Of a DNA stretch of 64,000 nt, positions 24,669 to 35,044 are shown piece by piece. The stretch covers positions 6,999,382-7,063,381 of the forward strand of contig NC_084474.1 of the NCBI RefSeq assembly GCF_027409185.1, read 5' to 3'. The notes below the pieces were generated by a model. It worked only from the letters and a program-made list of their open reading frames with translations. It was not told the DNA's origin and searched no databases. Each line of letters opens with the position of its first letter. Position 1 is the stretch's first letter. The translations under genes and the position numbers were made by a program. The DNA comes from Cynocephalus volans (taxonomy: Eukaryota > Chordata > Mammalia > Dermoptera > Cynocephalidae).

Positions 24669-25064
24669 TTTATTGATTGTGAATATTCATGCGATATAAA
24701 GCTGATTGTCACCCCTCATGTCCATTATTTGAGGGCCAGATTCATACTGGCAGCATACCCACTACCACAAATTGCATTTGAACCCCCCACCCCCCACCCA
24801 ATTATCCCAAACCTCCTTCTCATTCCCCCTTTTCTCTCCACTCCATTTTGTAGCCCAGGGAGTGTTCTCTCGCTCTGCAAGTCTGACGCACCACTGTGGT
24901 CTTTCCTTCCTTCTTTCTCCCTTAGCTCCCACATATGAGTGAGCACATGCGGTATTTATCCCTCTGTGCTTTGCTTATTTCATTCAACATGAGTTTCTCC
25001 AGGCTCATCCATGTTGTTGCAAATGGGAGGATTTCATTCTTTTTCAAAGGAATACAGTAATGGC
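24669..25064 (-). mobile_element. 5'-truncated L1 3' end nested in an older L1 UTR (left arm)
   Basis: Antisense L1 3' end: the UTR ('gatataaagctgattgtcac', C-rich tract at 24781-24840) and the last ORF2 codons (antisense of 'aacaacatggatgagcctgg'). A 13-bp TSD, 'acatgtttctctt', flanks it at 24656-24668 and 25065-25077. The surrounding older L1 UTR reads 'ggggtacaatgtgatgcc' before and 'gtaatgatcagctcagg' after. Confidence 0.85.
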
Positions 25065-25322
25065 ACATGTTTCTCTTGGGTAATGATCAGCTCAGGATAA
25101 TTAGCACATCCATCACCTCAAACATTTATCATTTATTTGCAGTGAGGACAGAATTACTTTAGAATAGAGAAGACAGCAGTCTAATTTTCAAAAAATATTA
25201 ACTTTAAGTAATTTATTTCAGTGGATTAAATCCTCTCTAGGATTTTTATAATCATGGTATAACCTATAAACAACAGCTACTTCTATTTTCTTTCCTCTAT
25301 TTTTTTTTCTCATCTCTTTCAG

Positions 25323-25448
25323 TTTTCAGATTGAGAGTGCTATTCTTTCTGGTAGGCTAAGTGATCTGGTTGGATGTGAAGGTTTAAAGCGTTTTTATTT
25401 CTCCAGCAAGAAGTTACAAAAGTTATGGAAACTTCAACTAGGCATTTA
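25323..25448 (+). other. left-arm copy of candidate exon c
   Basis: A T-rich tract plus 'ctctttcag' precedes 126 open bases ending before 'gtaact'. It duplicates the minus-strand candidate at 30633-30758, with one substitution near the end (G instead of A). Confidence 0.2.
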
Positions 25449-25517
25449 GTAACTAATTTTATCTCTTAATCCTGGCAATCAAAACAACAATCCAAAATTG
25501 TGCTTATTGTAATGTAA

Positions 25518-26407
25518 GCTAAAATTTTTATCACCAATAAAATGTGATTAACATACATAAAGCAGAAAAAAAAATCCAAAACATAACGTTGCTGATCAAT
25601 ACATTTACTATGGACTATAATTACTATTATTTTTATAGAGTAACATATTTATTTTCTAAATTTTCTTCCCAGATATGGACATTAATTATCACCCTTGTTC
25701 CCATACATTTCCTAAAACAACAAAAAGTTAGGATTCATTGATTTTAATTGTATTACTTAAGAATCTTCTTACATGACGAAGGAAAAAATGAAAACTGTAA
25801 ATTATGAACTATTATTCAAATATAAATAGTAAACAAATGCATTATTAAAAAGTTTTTTTTTAAGAATATATTTCTGAATCGAACCCACCATGCCTATATG
25901 AACGTAATTATCCTGTACTGGTTGTCACAATTTCACATGAGAAACTAATGTAAAAAATTTTTAAACACTGTTTCTAAAAATAATGGTTTTCAGAACACTG
26001 GTTTATACACAAAATGTGTAAAAGATGTCTTTGTAGTATTCTTTAATCCGATGAAATTTCCACACCCTGCAGATGATATTTGATAGTTGTTTATGGAGTT
26101 GATAAATCGTTTAGCATTCACACACATAAAAAATCATTCCCCTTTAATTTAAGATTTCCTTGGGATGTAAGCAAAATAAAAGGTAACCTTCTTTAAATAA
26201 ATTTTTTAAATGCCAAAGTCCCAAAAGGTGACTAGTGTATATATCACAATGCATATTTATATCACTACATGACTTTGTACCAATTAAAAGTTTTATCTCT
26301 TATGTATCCCTTAAATAAAACAGGGATAATAATACCTCCCACACTTAACCCACACTTAATTCTATTGCCATGGGAATGCTATAAGAATATGCAGCTAAGG
26401 GGCTTTT
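25518..26407. other. AT-rich spacer DNA, unassigned
   Basis: Start of the inverted-repeat spacer. No recognisable repeat. A splice-acceptor-like 'aattttcttcccag' ends at about 25672 (+), but no convincing exon follows. Confidence 0.35.
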
Positions 26408-26415
26408 AAAAATAC

Positions 26416-27031
26416 TTCTTGTAAAGTTGTTTGAGTTCCTTATATATTCTGGATATTAATCCTTTGTCAGATGTATATTTTGCAAATATTTTCTCCCACT
26501 CTGTTGGTTGTCTTTTAACTCTTTTAATTGTTTCTTTTGCTGTGCAGAAGCTTTTTAGTTTGATATAATCCCATTTGTTTATTTTTCCTTTGGTTGCCCG
26601 TGTTTTTGGGGTCGTATTCATGACGTCTGTGCCCAGTCCTATTTCCTGAAGTGTTTCTCCTATGTTTTCTTTAAGATGTTTTATTGTTTCAGGGTGTATA
26701 TTTAAATCCTTAATCCATTTTGAGTTGATTTTAGTATACGGTGAGAGGTATGGATCTAGTTTCATTCTCCTGCATATGCATATCCAGTTATCTCACTTAT
26801 TGGTGGGAGCTAAAAATTAATATATAAATTCACACACACACACACACACACACAAAAAAAACCGGGGGGCTGGGGAAGAAGATATAACAACCACAATTAT
26901 TTGAAGTTGATACGACAAGCAAACAGAAAGGACATTGTTGGGGGGGAGGGGGGGAGGGAGAAGAGAGGGAGGTTTTGGTGATGGGGAGCAATAATCAGCC
27001 ACAATCTATATCGACAAAATAAAATTTAAAA
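26416..27031. mobile_element. twin-primed (5'-inverted) L1 insertion
   Basis: 26416 to about 26785 is L1 ORF2 in antisense (its translation on the minus strand reads [20 protein letters not shown]). It switches abruptly to sense orientation from about 26790, with the end of ORF2 and a 3' UTR carrying (CA)n, a G-rich tract and 'tcgacaaaataaaattt' plus tail. The repeat 'aaaaatac' at 26408-26415 and 27032-27039 is the likely TSD. Inverted 5' plus sense 3' in one unit is the signature of twin priming during target-primed reverse transcription. Confidence 0.85.
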
Positions 27032-27039
27032 AAAAATAC

Positions 27040-27586
27040 AAGGTAAAAAGTGAAGGCACAGAATTTAATTAAAATTATTATTACTTTTCCTGTAAAAGCC
27101 AGAAGTCTGTACCAGTATGGGTGGGTTTGTATTTATTTTCTAGAAGAAAACAATATTCATATAAAAATCACCAAAAATGAGCAACATCCAAAAGAAAGCT
27201 GAAAGTGAATTATAAAGTTTGGTGAGAATACTCAGAAAACTTGGAATCCTTTATTAGTCTGTCCCGAGAAACCATTTTATTGATTCTTCAAATAGAATTT
27301 TATTCCATTTAATTCATATGTACTCTCAGAGTTAAATTGTTTTACCTACAATAAAAGAGATAACACATGTAAATTATATAGCACTCGGCCTAACACGTGT
27401 TAATAACTCAGTACTTGCTGGTAATTAACTGTTATTGTACTAGTCATGGTTCTATTACTAAATTCTCACACTGTAATTTCCTTCATTCAGAGGCGTGGAT
27501 ACAACCTTTGTAATGACTCCTTTATAAAATACTTATATCAAGACACCTCTTCTAATCGTTCTATTTGTTTCTAAGAAACAACTTAC
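27040..27586. other. AT-rich spacer DNA, unassigned
   Basis: No recognisable repeat or gene before the candidate exon at 27587. Confidence 0.4.
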
Positions 27587-27771
27587 CTTTAATTATATTT
27601 AAGGGGTTCTTCAAGTGTGATGGAGAAGTTAAAACATCATGATAAATAGTATCCCCTGGATTATACAAATTTTTTTTTAAGGTTCTGTCTGATATCTTAG
27701 AGTTGAATGCATATATCATTTCTGTGATGTCTGAAGCAAATTGATCTAAAGTAATGTTAAGTACTTCCTGT
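27587..27771 (-). CDS. candidate internal coding exon d (185 bp) of an unidentified gene
   Basis: Read on the minus strand: a pyrimidine-rich 'catgtttccttttgcag' acceptor, 185 bases open in one frame (QEVLNITLDQFASDITEMIY... through ...HLKNPLNIIK), then 'attaaag' followed by 'gtaagttg', a consensus donor. The first base completes a split codon and one base is left over at the end. The peptide is not low-complexity and is not L1. I do not recognise the protein. Upstream candidate exons b and c lie in the right arm with compatible phase, but joining c directly to this exon would create TAA, so an exon between them, another donor, or a pseudogene must be assumed. It could be a real exon of a minus-strand gene extending outside the window, or a chance open stretch. 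Confidence 0.42.
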
Positions 27772-29970
27772 CTGCAAAAGGAAACATGCATAGACTGCCA
27801 TAGTAAAACTTAACTTTTAGTCATTTGAATCAAATAGAACAACCTGTAAGTTTTTTGTTTGTTTGTTTGTTTGTTTGGCTCCAAATAAAGTGTTGTGCCA
27901 TCCTGCATTACCTACAGTCAGATACGTTATGCACCAATTTTATTAGCTTGAAAAATAATATCAAGTGGTAAATTGTTCTGGTGATTTTTAAATGTTCTGT
28001 TTTACTATTGTCTGAGTTTTCAACACATACAAAAATAGATTACTAAACAAGAGGTCATGAAAAAAAGATGAAAAAATCAAGATAAAATTTCAGAAATATA
28101 ACATGAGCAAGAATATAAAAAAAAAATTAAAAAAAATAAAAACATTTTAAAGGAGACACCTAAACCAACAAGGGTGACAACTTTGGAATTATGTGTCAGC
28201 ATAGAGGGAAAAAAAATTGTTTTTTAATTACCGAAAAAAAAAAGGATTATGTAAAAGTAGCATGGATCATATATAGCCTTTTTATGTGTGCAATGTAAAT
28301 GGACATTTGATAGTCTAGATGCTGTTAACTTTGAAAACCCAGTAAGACAGTCAAATGAAGTAATGAAATCATCAGTGCAGCAATGCTGGTAGGATCGGGA
28401 AAACTGTGTGACTGGGAGTAACAGGACAAACTAGACAGCACACTACAAATTAAATTATCAAATGTTAAGAAATTAGATAGTGAAAGGGAAAGTAGAGATG
28501 TAGAGCTAGAACCCCTAACATTGAATTTTGAGGTGGCAAAATAATACCTCACATTAATTAAAAACCTAACCGTGTCAGACACTTTCCAGATATTACTAAT
28601 AATACACACATACACACGCATTTTAAGGAGTTAAGTTTGGGTTTGTTTTGTTTTGTTTTGTTTTTTCCTACTTGCAGGAAATTGTGGCCCATGAAGAGTG
28701 TGCATGGTTAATGATCATGCAGTGAAATATGCTGGCTTTTCAATTTAGAACCAGGTTATTTGAATTCTATGTCCTATTCTCTTAGAACCACTCTATGCTC
28801 AATTTCATGAACATAAGACACTGAAAACAATATTTAGCTATGAATGGTGGCTATCATATTCATATCCAAAAGGTATTATAATGGGTCAGCCAGCAAATTT
28901 CTCAAACCTGGATTATTCTTTCAGTTATGCCACGATTTATGACCATTTATATCATTCTAAATTTCTGCCTTCAAAAGTACATTATGGCTAGAAGAGGGAA
29001 AAAAGAAAAAAAAAAAAAAACCAAAGAATGGAGACTAGGTCCCAAAGTGTTCACAAATTTATTTAAGACATGCAAATATATTGAAATCATAAAATCTTTT
29101 GATAATAAGGCATATCAAGAAAGTTTTAATCAGATAAGCAAAATCATACACCTGTGTGCAGGTATGTGTGTATTTATGTACACAAATGAAATCTACATAG
29201 AATTTGTTACATGGATTTTCCCAACAAAATTGTGGGACTAAATACACAGTGTTTGTAAGGCCATTATTTCTGAGCAGGACATGCAATTCATAAGGGAAAA
29301 CATTAATAAGTGCAGAAAGCAAGGAAAAATATCAAGCTGTAAGTGTTCAACCCTTGAGAAGGGACCAACTTGAGTCAATCTCTCATTTCTTCCAAGCCTC
29401 CAACTTGTGATGAGATGTCCTCCAGCAAAACATAGAGCCCTTCATCATGAAGCTGGACCAGGATTCAAGAAATAAAACAAGGAGATTTCGGAGGAGGTGG
29501 TGGAGCTGTGAGCCATGTTGCTGCCCACGGCAACCAAGTGAGCCAGCACATAAATGATGACAATGTGCAAGTTGTGACAGCCCCTCATATGCCACATGTA
29601 TCTTTCAATACAAACAGAAGCCAGCTACTGCTTTACTTGTTACTTGCAATTCTAACAGAAAATGTGTCTTGTGACTTGTCTCCCCTACTAACACCTGAGA
29701 CTATGCAAAGAAGGGACTTCTATAAAATGTAGTCTTCTAAACTGACACGATACAAATCCACCCCAAAAGAGATTTTAAGCATTGCATAAAGCAATCATCA
29801 GATGCTCTTTTTCTCAACTGCTATGGCCTTTACTTCCACTCTGCTTTAGCATTTTACAATCAGGAAATTTACTTGTACTCACCATCATCCTAAATTGCTT
29901 CTCCAATGCCTTCATTTTTTCCAGCTAATATAGTACTTATATTTTCATCGTACCTACTATCCTTTTTTTC
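27772..29970. other. AT-rich spacer DNA with short microsatellites
   Basis: Holds (GTTT)n at about 27853-27879, (GTTTT)n at about 28641-28663, and A-rich tracts (for example 28120-28140, 29005-29020). A weak MIR-like antisense piece lies at about 28550-28600. The small open frames at 28927-29732 lack any recognisable domain. Confidence 0.45.
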
Positions 29971-29974
29971 CCTA

Positions 29975-30335
29975 AAAAAAACAGTTTGTTTATTTTTGAT
30001 TATACATATTTGTGGGGTACAGAGTTGATTATCAGTATTTGTGTACAGTATGTGGTGATCAAATCAATATTATTAGTATATTCATCACCGCACATAGTAA
30101 CTATTCTTTGTGTTCTTTACCAAATTACTCCCTAGCCCCCCATCCCACGCCCCCTTTCCCACCTCTAGTAACTATAGGTCTGTTCTCTCCTTCTGAATGT
30201 TCAACTTCAGAGTTTTATCGAGTTCTTTCTTTCTTTCTTCCTTCCTTCTTTCTTAGCTCTCACTTATAAGTTAGGACATGTGATATTTTTCTCTCTGTAC
30301 CTGGCTTATTTCATTTAACATAATTTTTCCTGGAC
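29975..30335 (-). repeat. old L1 3' end, antisense
   Basis: 'tatttgtggggtacagagtt' and 'gatcaaatcaatattattag', then a C-rich tract (30130-30165), then antisense terminal ORF2 ('agctctcacttataagttag', 'ctggcttatttcatttaaca'). This is the usual order for an antisense L1 tail. Confidence 0.75.
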
Positions 30336-30632
30336 AGCTTTAGTTTTTGTAGTGTCTTTCTGAAATATTCATTTATGTTTTCACTAACCATATTTCTAGA
30401 TTCAAAATACAACAATGTGTGTAAGAGCAGGATTATAAATACATGCACATATGTGTGTAAACATATGGTAGACATGTCATGGGTGTGTTTAAGGATGACA
30501 GTGAAGGACTGTTCATAAGGACTTCTGGTACTGTCATCTGAATTGTTTTATTCAAGAGGATTTAAATGTTACATTACAATAAGCTCAATTTTGGATTGTT
30601 GTTTGCCAGGATTAAGAGATAAAATTAGTTAC

Positions 30633-30758
30633 TAAATGTCTAGTTGAAGTTTCCATAACTTTTGTAACTTCTTGCTGGAGAAATAAAAACGCTTTAAACC
30701 TTCACATCCAACCAGATCACTTAGCCTACCAGAAAGAATAGCACTCTCAATCTGAAAA
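30633..30758 (-). other. candidate exon c (126 bp), right arm
   Basis: On the minus strand a T-rich tract ending 'tctctttcag' precedes 126 bases open in one frame (QIESAILSGRLSDLVGCEGL... through ...LWKLQLDI), then a 'gtaact' donor-like site. Its phase fits candidate exon b upstream. It is present in both arms. The product is not recognised, and it may be a chance open stretch. Confidence 0.27.
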
Positions 30759-31017
30759 CTGAAAGAGATGAGAAAAAAAAAATAGAGGAAAGAAAATAGA
30801 AGTAGCTGTTGTTTATAGGTTATACCATGATTATAAAAATCCTAGAGAGGATTTAATCCACTGAAATAAATTACTTAAAGTTAATATTTTTTGAAAATTA
30901 GACTGCTGTCTTCTCTATTCTAAAGTAATTCTGTCCTCACTGCAAATAAATGATAAATGTTTGAGGTGATGGATGTGCTAATTATCCTGAGCTGATCATT
31001 ACCCAAGAGAAACATGT

Positions 31018-31409
31018 GCCATTACTGTATTCCTTTGAAAAAGAATGAAATCCTCCCATTTGCAACAACATGGATGAGCCTGGAGAAACTCATGTTGAAT
31101 GAAATAAGCAAAGCACAGAGGGATAAATACCGCATGTGCTCACTCATATGTGGGAGCTAAGGGAGAAAGAAGGAAAGACCACAGTGGTGCGTCGGACTTG
31201 CAGAGCGAGAGAACACTCCCTGGGCTACAAAATGGAGTGGAGAGGAAAGGGGGAATGAGAAGGAGGTTTGGGATAATTGGGTGGGGGGTGGGGGGTTCAA
31301 ATGCAATTTGTGGTAGTGGGTATGCTGCCAGTATGAATCTGGCCCTCAAATAATGGACATGAGGCGTGACAATCAGCTTTATATCGCATGAATATTCACA
31401 ATCAATAAA
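31018..31409 (+). mobile_element. 5'-truncated L1 3' end nested in an older L1 UTR (right arm)
   Basis: Mirror copy of 24669-25064, here in sense orientation, with the TSD 'aagagaaacatgt' at 31005-31017 and 31410-31422. The surrounding older L1 UTR ends 'gtaccccataaatatataca'. Confidence 0.85.
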
Positions 31410-31569
31410 AAGAGAAACATGTATCAAAAGGCATCACATTGTACCCCATAAATATATACAATTATTAAATGTCAATTAAAAATAAAATAAAACTTAACTA
31501 GTAAAATAAAGTTCTCTTTCATTGTGAAATTTTACATTTAGTGTTAATTACTGTTAAACCTGCCACTAC

Positions 31570-31632
31570 AAATATCCATAGAAGACTATAAATTTGTAAA
31601 GGCCACTGAGGCTGATCCTAATCTTCAAATTT
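31570..31632 (-). other. candidate exon b (63 bp), right arm
   Basis: Minus strand: a 'ttttcccccctccag' acceptor, 63 bases open in the phase that fits its neighbours (NLKIRISLSGLYKFIVFYGY), then 'gtagtg' as a weak donor. Compatible with candidate exons a and c. Short and unproven. Confidence 0.2.
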
Positions 31633-31697
31633 CTGGAGGGGGGAAAAAGCTAACAGGAAAGTTAATTTATGTTTGAAACTAATCACCACTCCAATAT

Positions 31698-31698
<1 letters not shown>

Positions 31699-31735
<37 letters not shown>

Positions 31736-31736
31736 G
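31699..31736. repeat. (ATC)n microsatellite, right-arm copy
   Basis: 'atcatc' run; reverse complement of the longer left-arm GAT run at 24331-24380. Length differs between the arms. Confidence 0.95.
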
Positions 31737-31972
31737 GTTGTTTTATTGGATATCTTCACAGTATCCCATATTGATGACCTTTTTTCAAAACCATGTTGAT
31801 TGTTCTGAAAATAAATGAAAGGTGTTGACATTGGCACTTCTCTAACCATGCCTGCTGTCAGATCAGAACAATTAAAATAAATGACTTGGAAGTGTTTATC
31901 AATTTTAACCTTTTAGTTTCAACAACATGACAAAATTTGAGATAGTCACTTACCCATTTGCAAAATTGAAAT

Positions 31973-32665
31973 AGAATTGTTCAGAATATTTAATAGTTAG
32001 ACTTCTTTTTATAATACAAAGCTTAGTACAATTCAACAGAAAATAATTGTGCAATTACTCATGACAAATGACAAAGAGGCACTTAAAAAAGAAAATTTAT
32101 GCCTACAGGATAGGACAGCTTTGCTAAGAATAACACTTGCAATGTAAGATTTTCTTTCTATATAAATTTACTCTCAGACTACCACTTTAGGGAAATGTCA
32201 TAATAATTTATCTAACCTTTTCAGAATATTATCTTTAACAAAGTGGAACAATATATACTGAAGTATTCTTAAATTTGGTACCTACAGACCTAAATATATA
32301 ATTTATGCAAAGACTGTTGATTACTGTTTTAACGCCATCCTGGAGAAAAAGCTCTTATGTATGTAGCAGAACCAAACAGTTATTTAGCAGACTCAATCAA
32401 CATTTTTCATCACCGATTTTAATGGAAATGTATATGGAGAAATTAAACATGGAGATAAATAGTACTAAACAATTGGGCTGATACATTATTTGAAATAAAT
32501 AATAGTTATAATATCCCAAGTGGATGGGTTAAAGAAATAAGGTAAAATATCACAGCGGTTACTGTAAATTTTGCAGTTAGAAAAGTTCATGGAAAAATTG
32601 AATTAAAAGATAATATGAATCTTTTCATGAATGTTTCGAATACCCTTTGCATAAACACATACATA
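31973..32665. other. AT-rich unassigned DNA (contains candidate exon a)
   Basis: Flank just outside the right arm. The only gene-like signal is on the minus strand at 32290-32339: 50 open bases between 'gctttttctccag' and 'gtctgt' (DGVKTVINSLCINYIF), whose two leftover bases fit candidate exon b. Weak evidence. Confidence 0.25.
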
Positions 32666-32883
32666 CAGTTATGCGTCTCTTAACAACAGGGATAGTTCTG
32701 AGAACTGTGTCATTAGGTAATTTCATTACTGTGCAAACACACTACAGTGTACTTACATTAAACCTAGGTGGTATAGCCTACTACACACCAATCTTATATG
32801 ATATAGCCATTATAATCTTATGAGACCACCATCATATGTACGATCTGCCATTGACTGAAACGTCCTTACTTGGTCCATGACTG
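32666..32883. mobile_element. Tigger-related nonautonomous DNA transposon, internally deleted
   Basis: Starts 'cagttatgcgtctcttaaca' and ends 'ttacttggtccatgactg', imperfect inverted ends of the CAGT-type TcMar family. Internal blocks include 'gtgtacttacattaaacct' and 'ggtatagcctactacacacc'. It is shorter than the family consensus I remember, consistent with an internal deletion. Confidence 0.65.
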
Positions 32884-32899
32884 TGTATGTATGTGTATA

Positions 32900-32903
32900 T
32901 GTG

Positions 32904-32953
<50 letters not shown>
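32900..32953. repeat. (GT)n microsatellite
   Basis: Alternating GT with initial AT interruptions, directly adjoining the Tigger-related element. Confidence 0.95.
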
Positions 32954-32954
<1 letters not shown>

Positions 32955-33135
32955 CTGGATTAGGTGTAAGCTACATACCAATAGTGGAGTAGAAGTAAAG
33001 TGACAGAAAAAATAAACATGGGTAACCTACACTTAAATTCACGTTACGTGTCCTATTTTCACAATGTCAAAAATTTGAGCCAAGTTTCTTTCCTCCAATG
33101 AGTGATAGGGTAAACTGTACAAAGTAATGTATCTC

Positions 33136-34591
33136 TGCTTTTGAAATATGTCTATGCAGCTCCTTGGCCCATTTTTTAATTGGGTCATTTGTTTTTTTAA
33201 TGTATAATTGCTTGAGTTCTATGTATATTCTGGATATTAATCCCTTGTTGGATGCATAGTTTGCAAAAATTTTCTCCCACTTTGTAGGCTGTCTTTTCAC
33301 TCTGTTGATTGTTTCCTTTGCTTTACAAAAACTTTTTAGTTTGATATAGTCCCATTTGTTTATTTTTTCTTTTGCTGCTTGTGCTTTTGGACTCATGTTC
33401 ATAAAGCCTGTGACCTAACTGCTGAAGTGTTTCACCTATATTTTCCCTTAGTAATTTTACAGTTTCAGGTCTTATAACTAGGTCTTTAATCCATTTTGAT
33501 TTGATTTTAGTGTATGGTGAGAGGTGCATACCTAGTTTCATTCTTCTGCATATGGATATCCAGTTCTCCCAGCACCACATGTTGAAAAGGCAATCTTTTC
33601 CCCAATGTAGATTTTTGCTGCCTTTGTCTAATATCAGATGGCTATAAACCTGAGGAGTGATTTCTGGGTTCTCTATTCTACTCCACTGGTCAGAATGTCT
33701 ATTTTTCTACCAGGACCATGCTGTTTTAGTTACAACAGCTTTGTAGTATAATGTGAAGTCAGGCCAATAGATACGTGAAAAGATGTTCAACATCACTGGT
33801 AATCAGGGAAATGCAAATTAAAACCACATTGAGATACCACCTCACTCCAGTTAGACTGGCTATAATCAAAAAGATGGCGAATAACAAATGCTGGTGAAGC
33901 TGTGGAGAGAAGGGAACACTACTGCACTGTTGGTGGGACTGTAAATTAGTACAACCACTATGGAAAACAATATGGAGGTTTCTCAAACAATTACAGATAG
34001 AACTTAAACATGATCCAGCAATCCCTCTTCTGGGTATATATCCAGAGGAATGGAAATCATCATGTTGAAGAAATACCTGAACTCTCATGTTCATCACAGC
34101 TCTGTTTACAATAGCCAAGATATGGAACCAAACTAAATGTCCATCAATGGATGATTGTATAAAGAAACTGTGGTATATATACACTATGGAATACTACTCT
34201 GCCATGAAATAGAATGAAATACTCCCATTTGCAACAACATGGATGAAACTGGAGAAACTTATGCTGAGTGAAATAAGCAAAGCACAGAGGGATAAATACC
34301 ACATGTGCTCACTCATATGTGAGAGCTAAGAGAGAAAGGAAGGAAGGAAAGAAAGACCACAGTAGTGCCATGGACTTAGAGAGGGAGGGAACATTCTTAC
34401 GGCTACATTGTGGAGTGGGGGGGACAGGGGGACAGGGAGGGGGGTTGGGGGATAATTGTGAGAGGATGGGGAGTACAAAAGTGAATTTTTGTAAGAGATA
34501 TGCCCCAAGTATGAATCTGGCCCTCGCATCATGGGGAGGAGGGGTGACAATTAACTTTGGATCTCATGAATATTCTTAACAACAACAACAA
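33136..34591. mobile_element. twin-primed (5'-inverted) L1 insertion
   Basis: 33136 to about 33763 is antisense L1 ORF2 (minus-strand translation includes [19 protein letters not shown]). From about 33764 to 34591 it is sense ORF2 C-terminus and 3' UTR with a G-rich tract (34410-34455) and an 'aacaacaacaac' tail. A perfect 15-bp TSD, 'aaagtaatgtatctc', flanks it at 33121-33135 and 34592-34606. The switch point 'gaagtcag/gccaatag' marks the twin-priming junction. Confidence 0.92.
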
Positions 34592-34606
34592 AAAGTAATG
34601 TATCTC

Positions 34607-35044
34607 CATAAAAATGGAAGGGTATCTTATTCAACTTTTGTAATTATACAGAAATAATGGTGACTGAGGATAGCTTGATTACTGAGACTACATCCAGTAT
34701 TTTTCTTATCAGTAGTTTAACACAATTACAAATTAACACAATTACAAACCACCAAGTTCCTACTGCAATCTGCAATTACCGATTTAAACATACAATACAG
34801 TGTATGGCTAGGATTCTTAAATGAAGGTCAGGGTATTCATTAATCAGCAAAGTGGAATTTTAAGGAAACACTGGGGCAAAACCTAAGCATGTTGGGTCAT
34901 TTTATACTCAAATATTTACTCAAAGAATATGAAAAAATATGGAATAAAATAGTCAAAAATATGTCAAGAATGAAGCAAGCTGAAATGATAGTCTTTTAGG
35001 CCCACTTAAATTATTTTATATATAAGACAAACATTTTACAGACA
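34607..35044. other. unassigned AT-rich DNA
   Basis: No gene or repeat recognised between the two L1 insertions. Confidence 0.4.

Larger units (their letters stand above)
24091..25517 (+). repeat. large inverted repeat, left arm
   Basis: This 1427-bp segment is the reverse complement of 30569-31972. Alignment by eye is near-perfect: a shorter trinucleotide run, a 4-bp and a 5-bp indel, and a few substitutions. The arm contains a (GAT)n run, an old L1 3' UTR, a nested young L1 fragment with its TSDs, and single-copy-looking DNA. Because the nested insertion is in both arms, the duplication came after it. Confidence 0.95.
30569..31972 (-). repeat. large inverted repeat, right arm
   Basis: 1404-bp reverse-complement partner of 24091-25517, separated from it by a spacer of about 5.05 kb (25518-30568). 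It contains the counterparts of every left-arm landmark in mirror order. The outer edge is at 'gaaatagaattg' (31972), where the left flank is L1 and the right flank is unrelated. Confidence 0.95.

Noticed and set aside
24651..24938. Identical 95-codon open frames at 24651 (+) and 31140 (-) as a duplicated gene
   Set aside because: They are antisense L1 3' UTR and terminal ORF2 sequence in the inverted-repeat arms, not a gene.
25672..25727. Plus-strand exon following 'ttttcttcccag' in the spacer
   Set aside because: Phase-compatible joining with the left-arm candidate exon gives an immediate stop, and the donor is weak.
24331..31736. CRISPR array or other prokaryote-type repeat system
   Set aside because: The repeats are simple trinucleotides and mammalian transposons. 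Nothing in the window has spacer-repeat periodicity.
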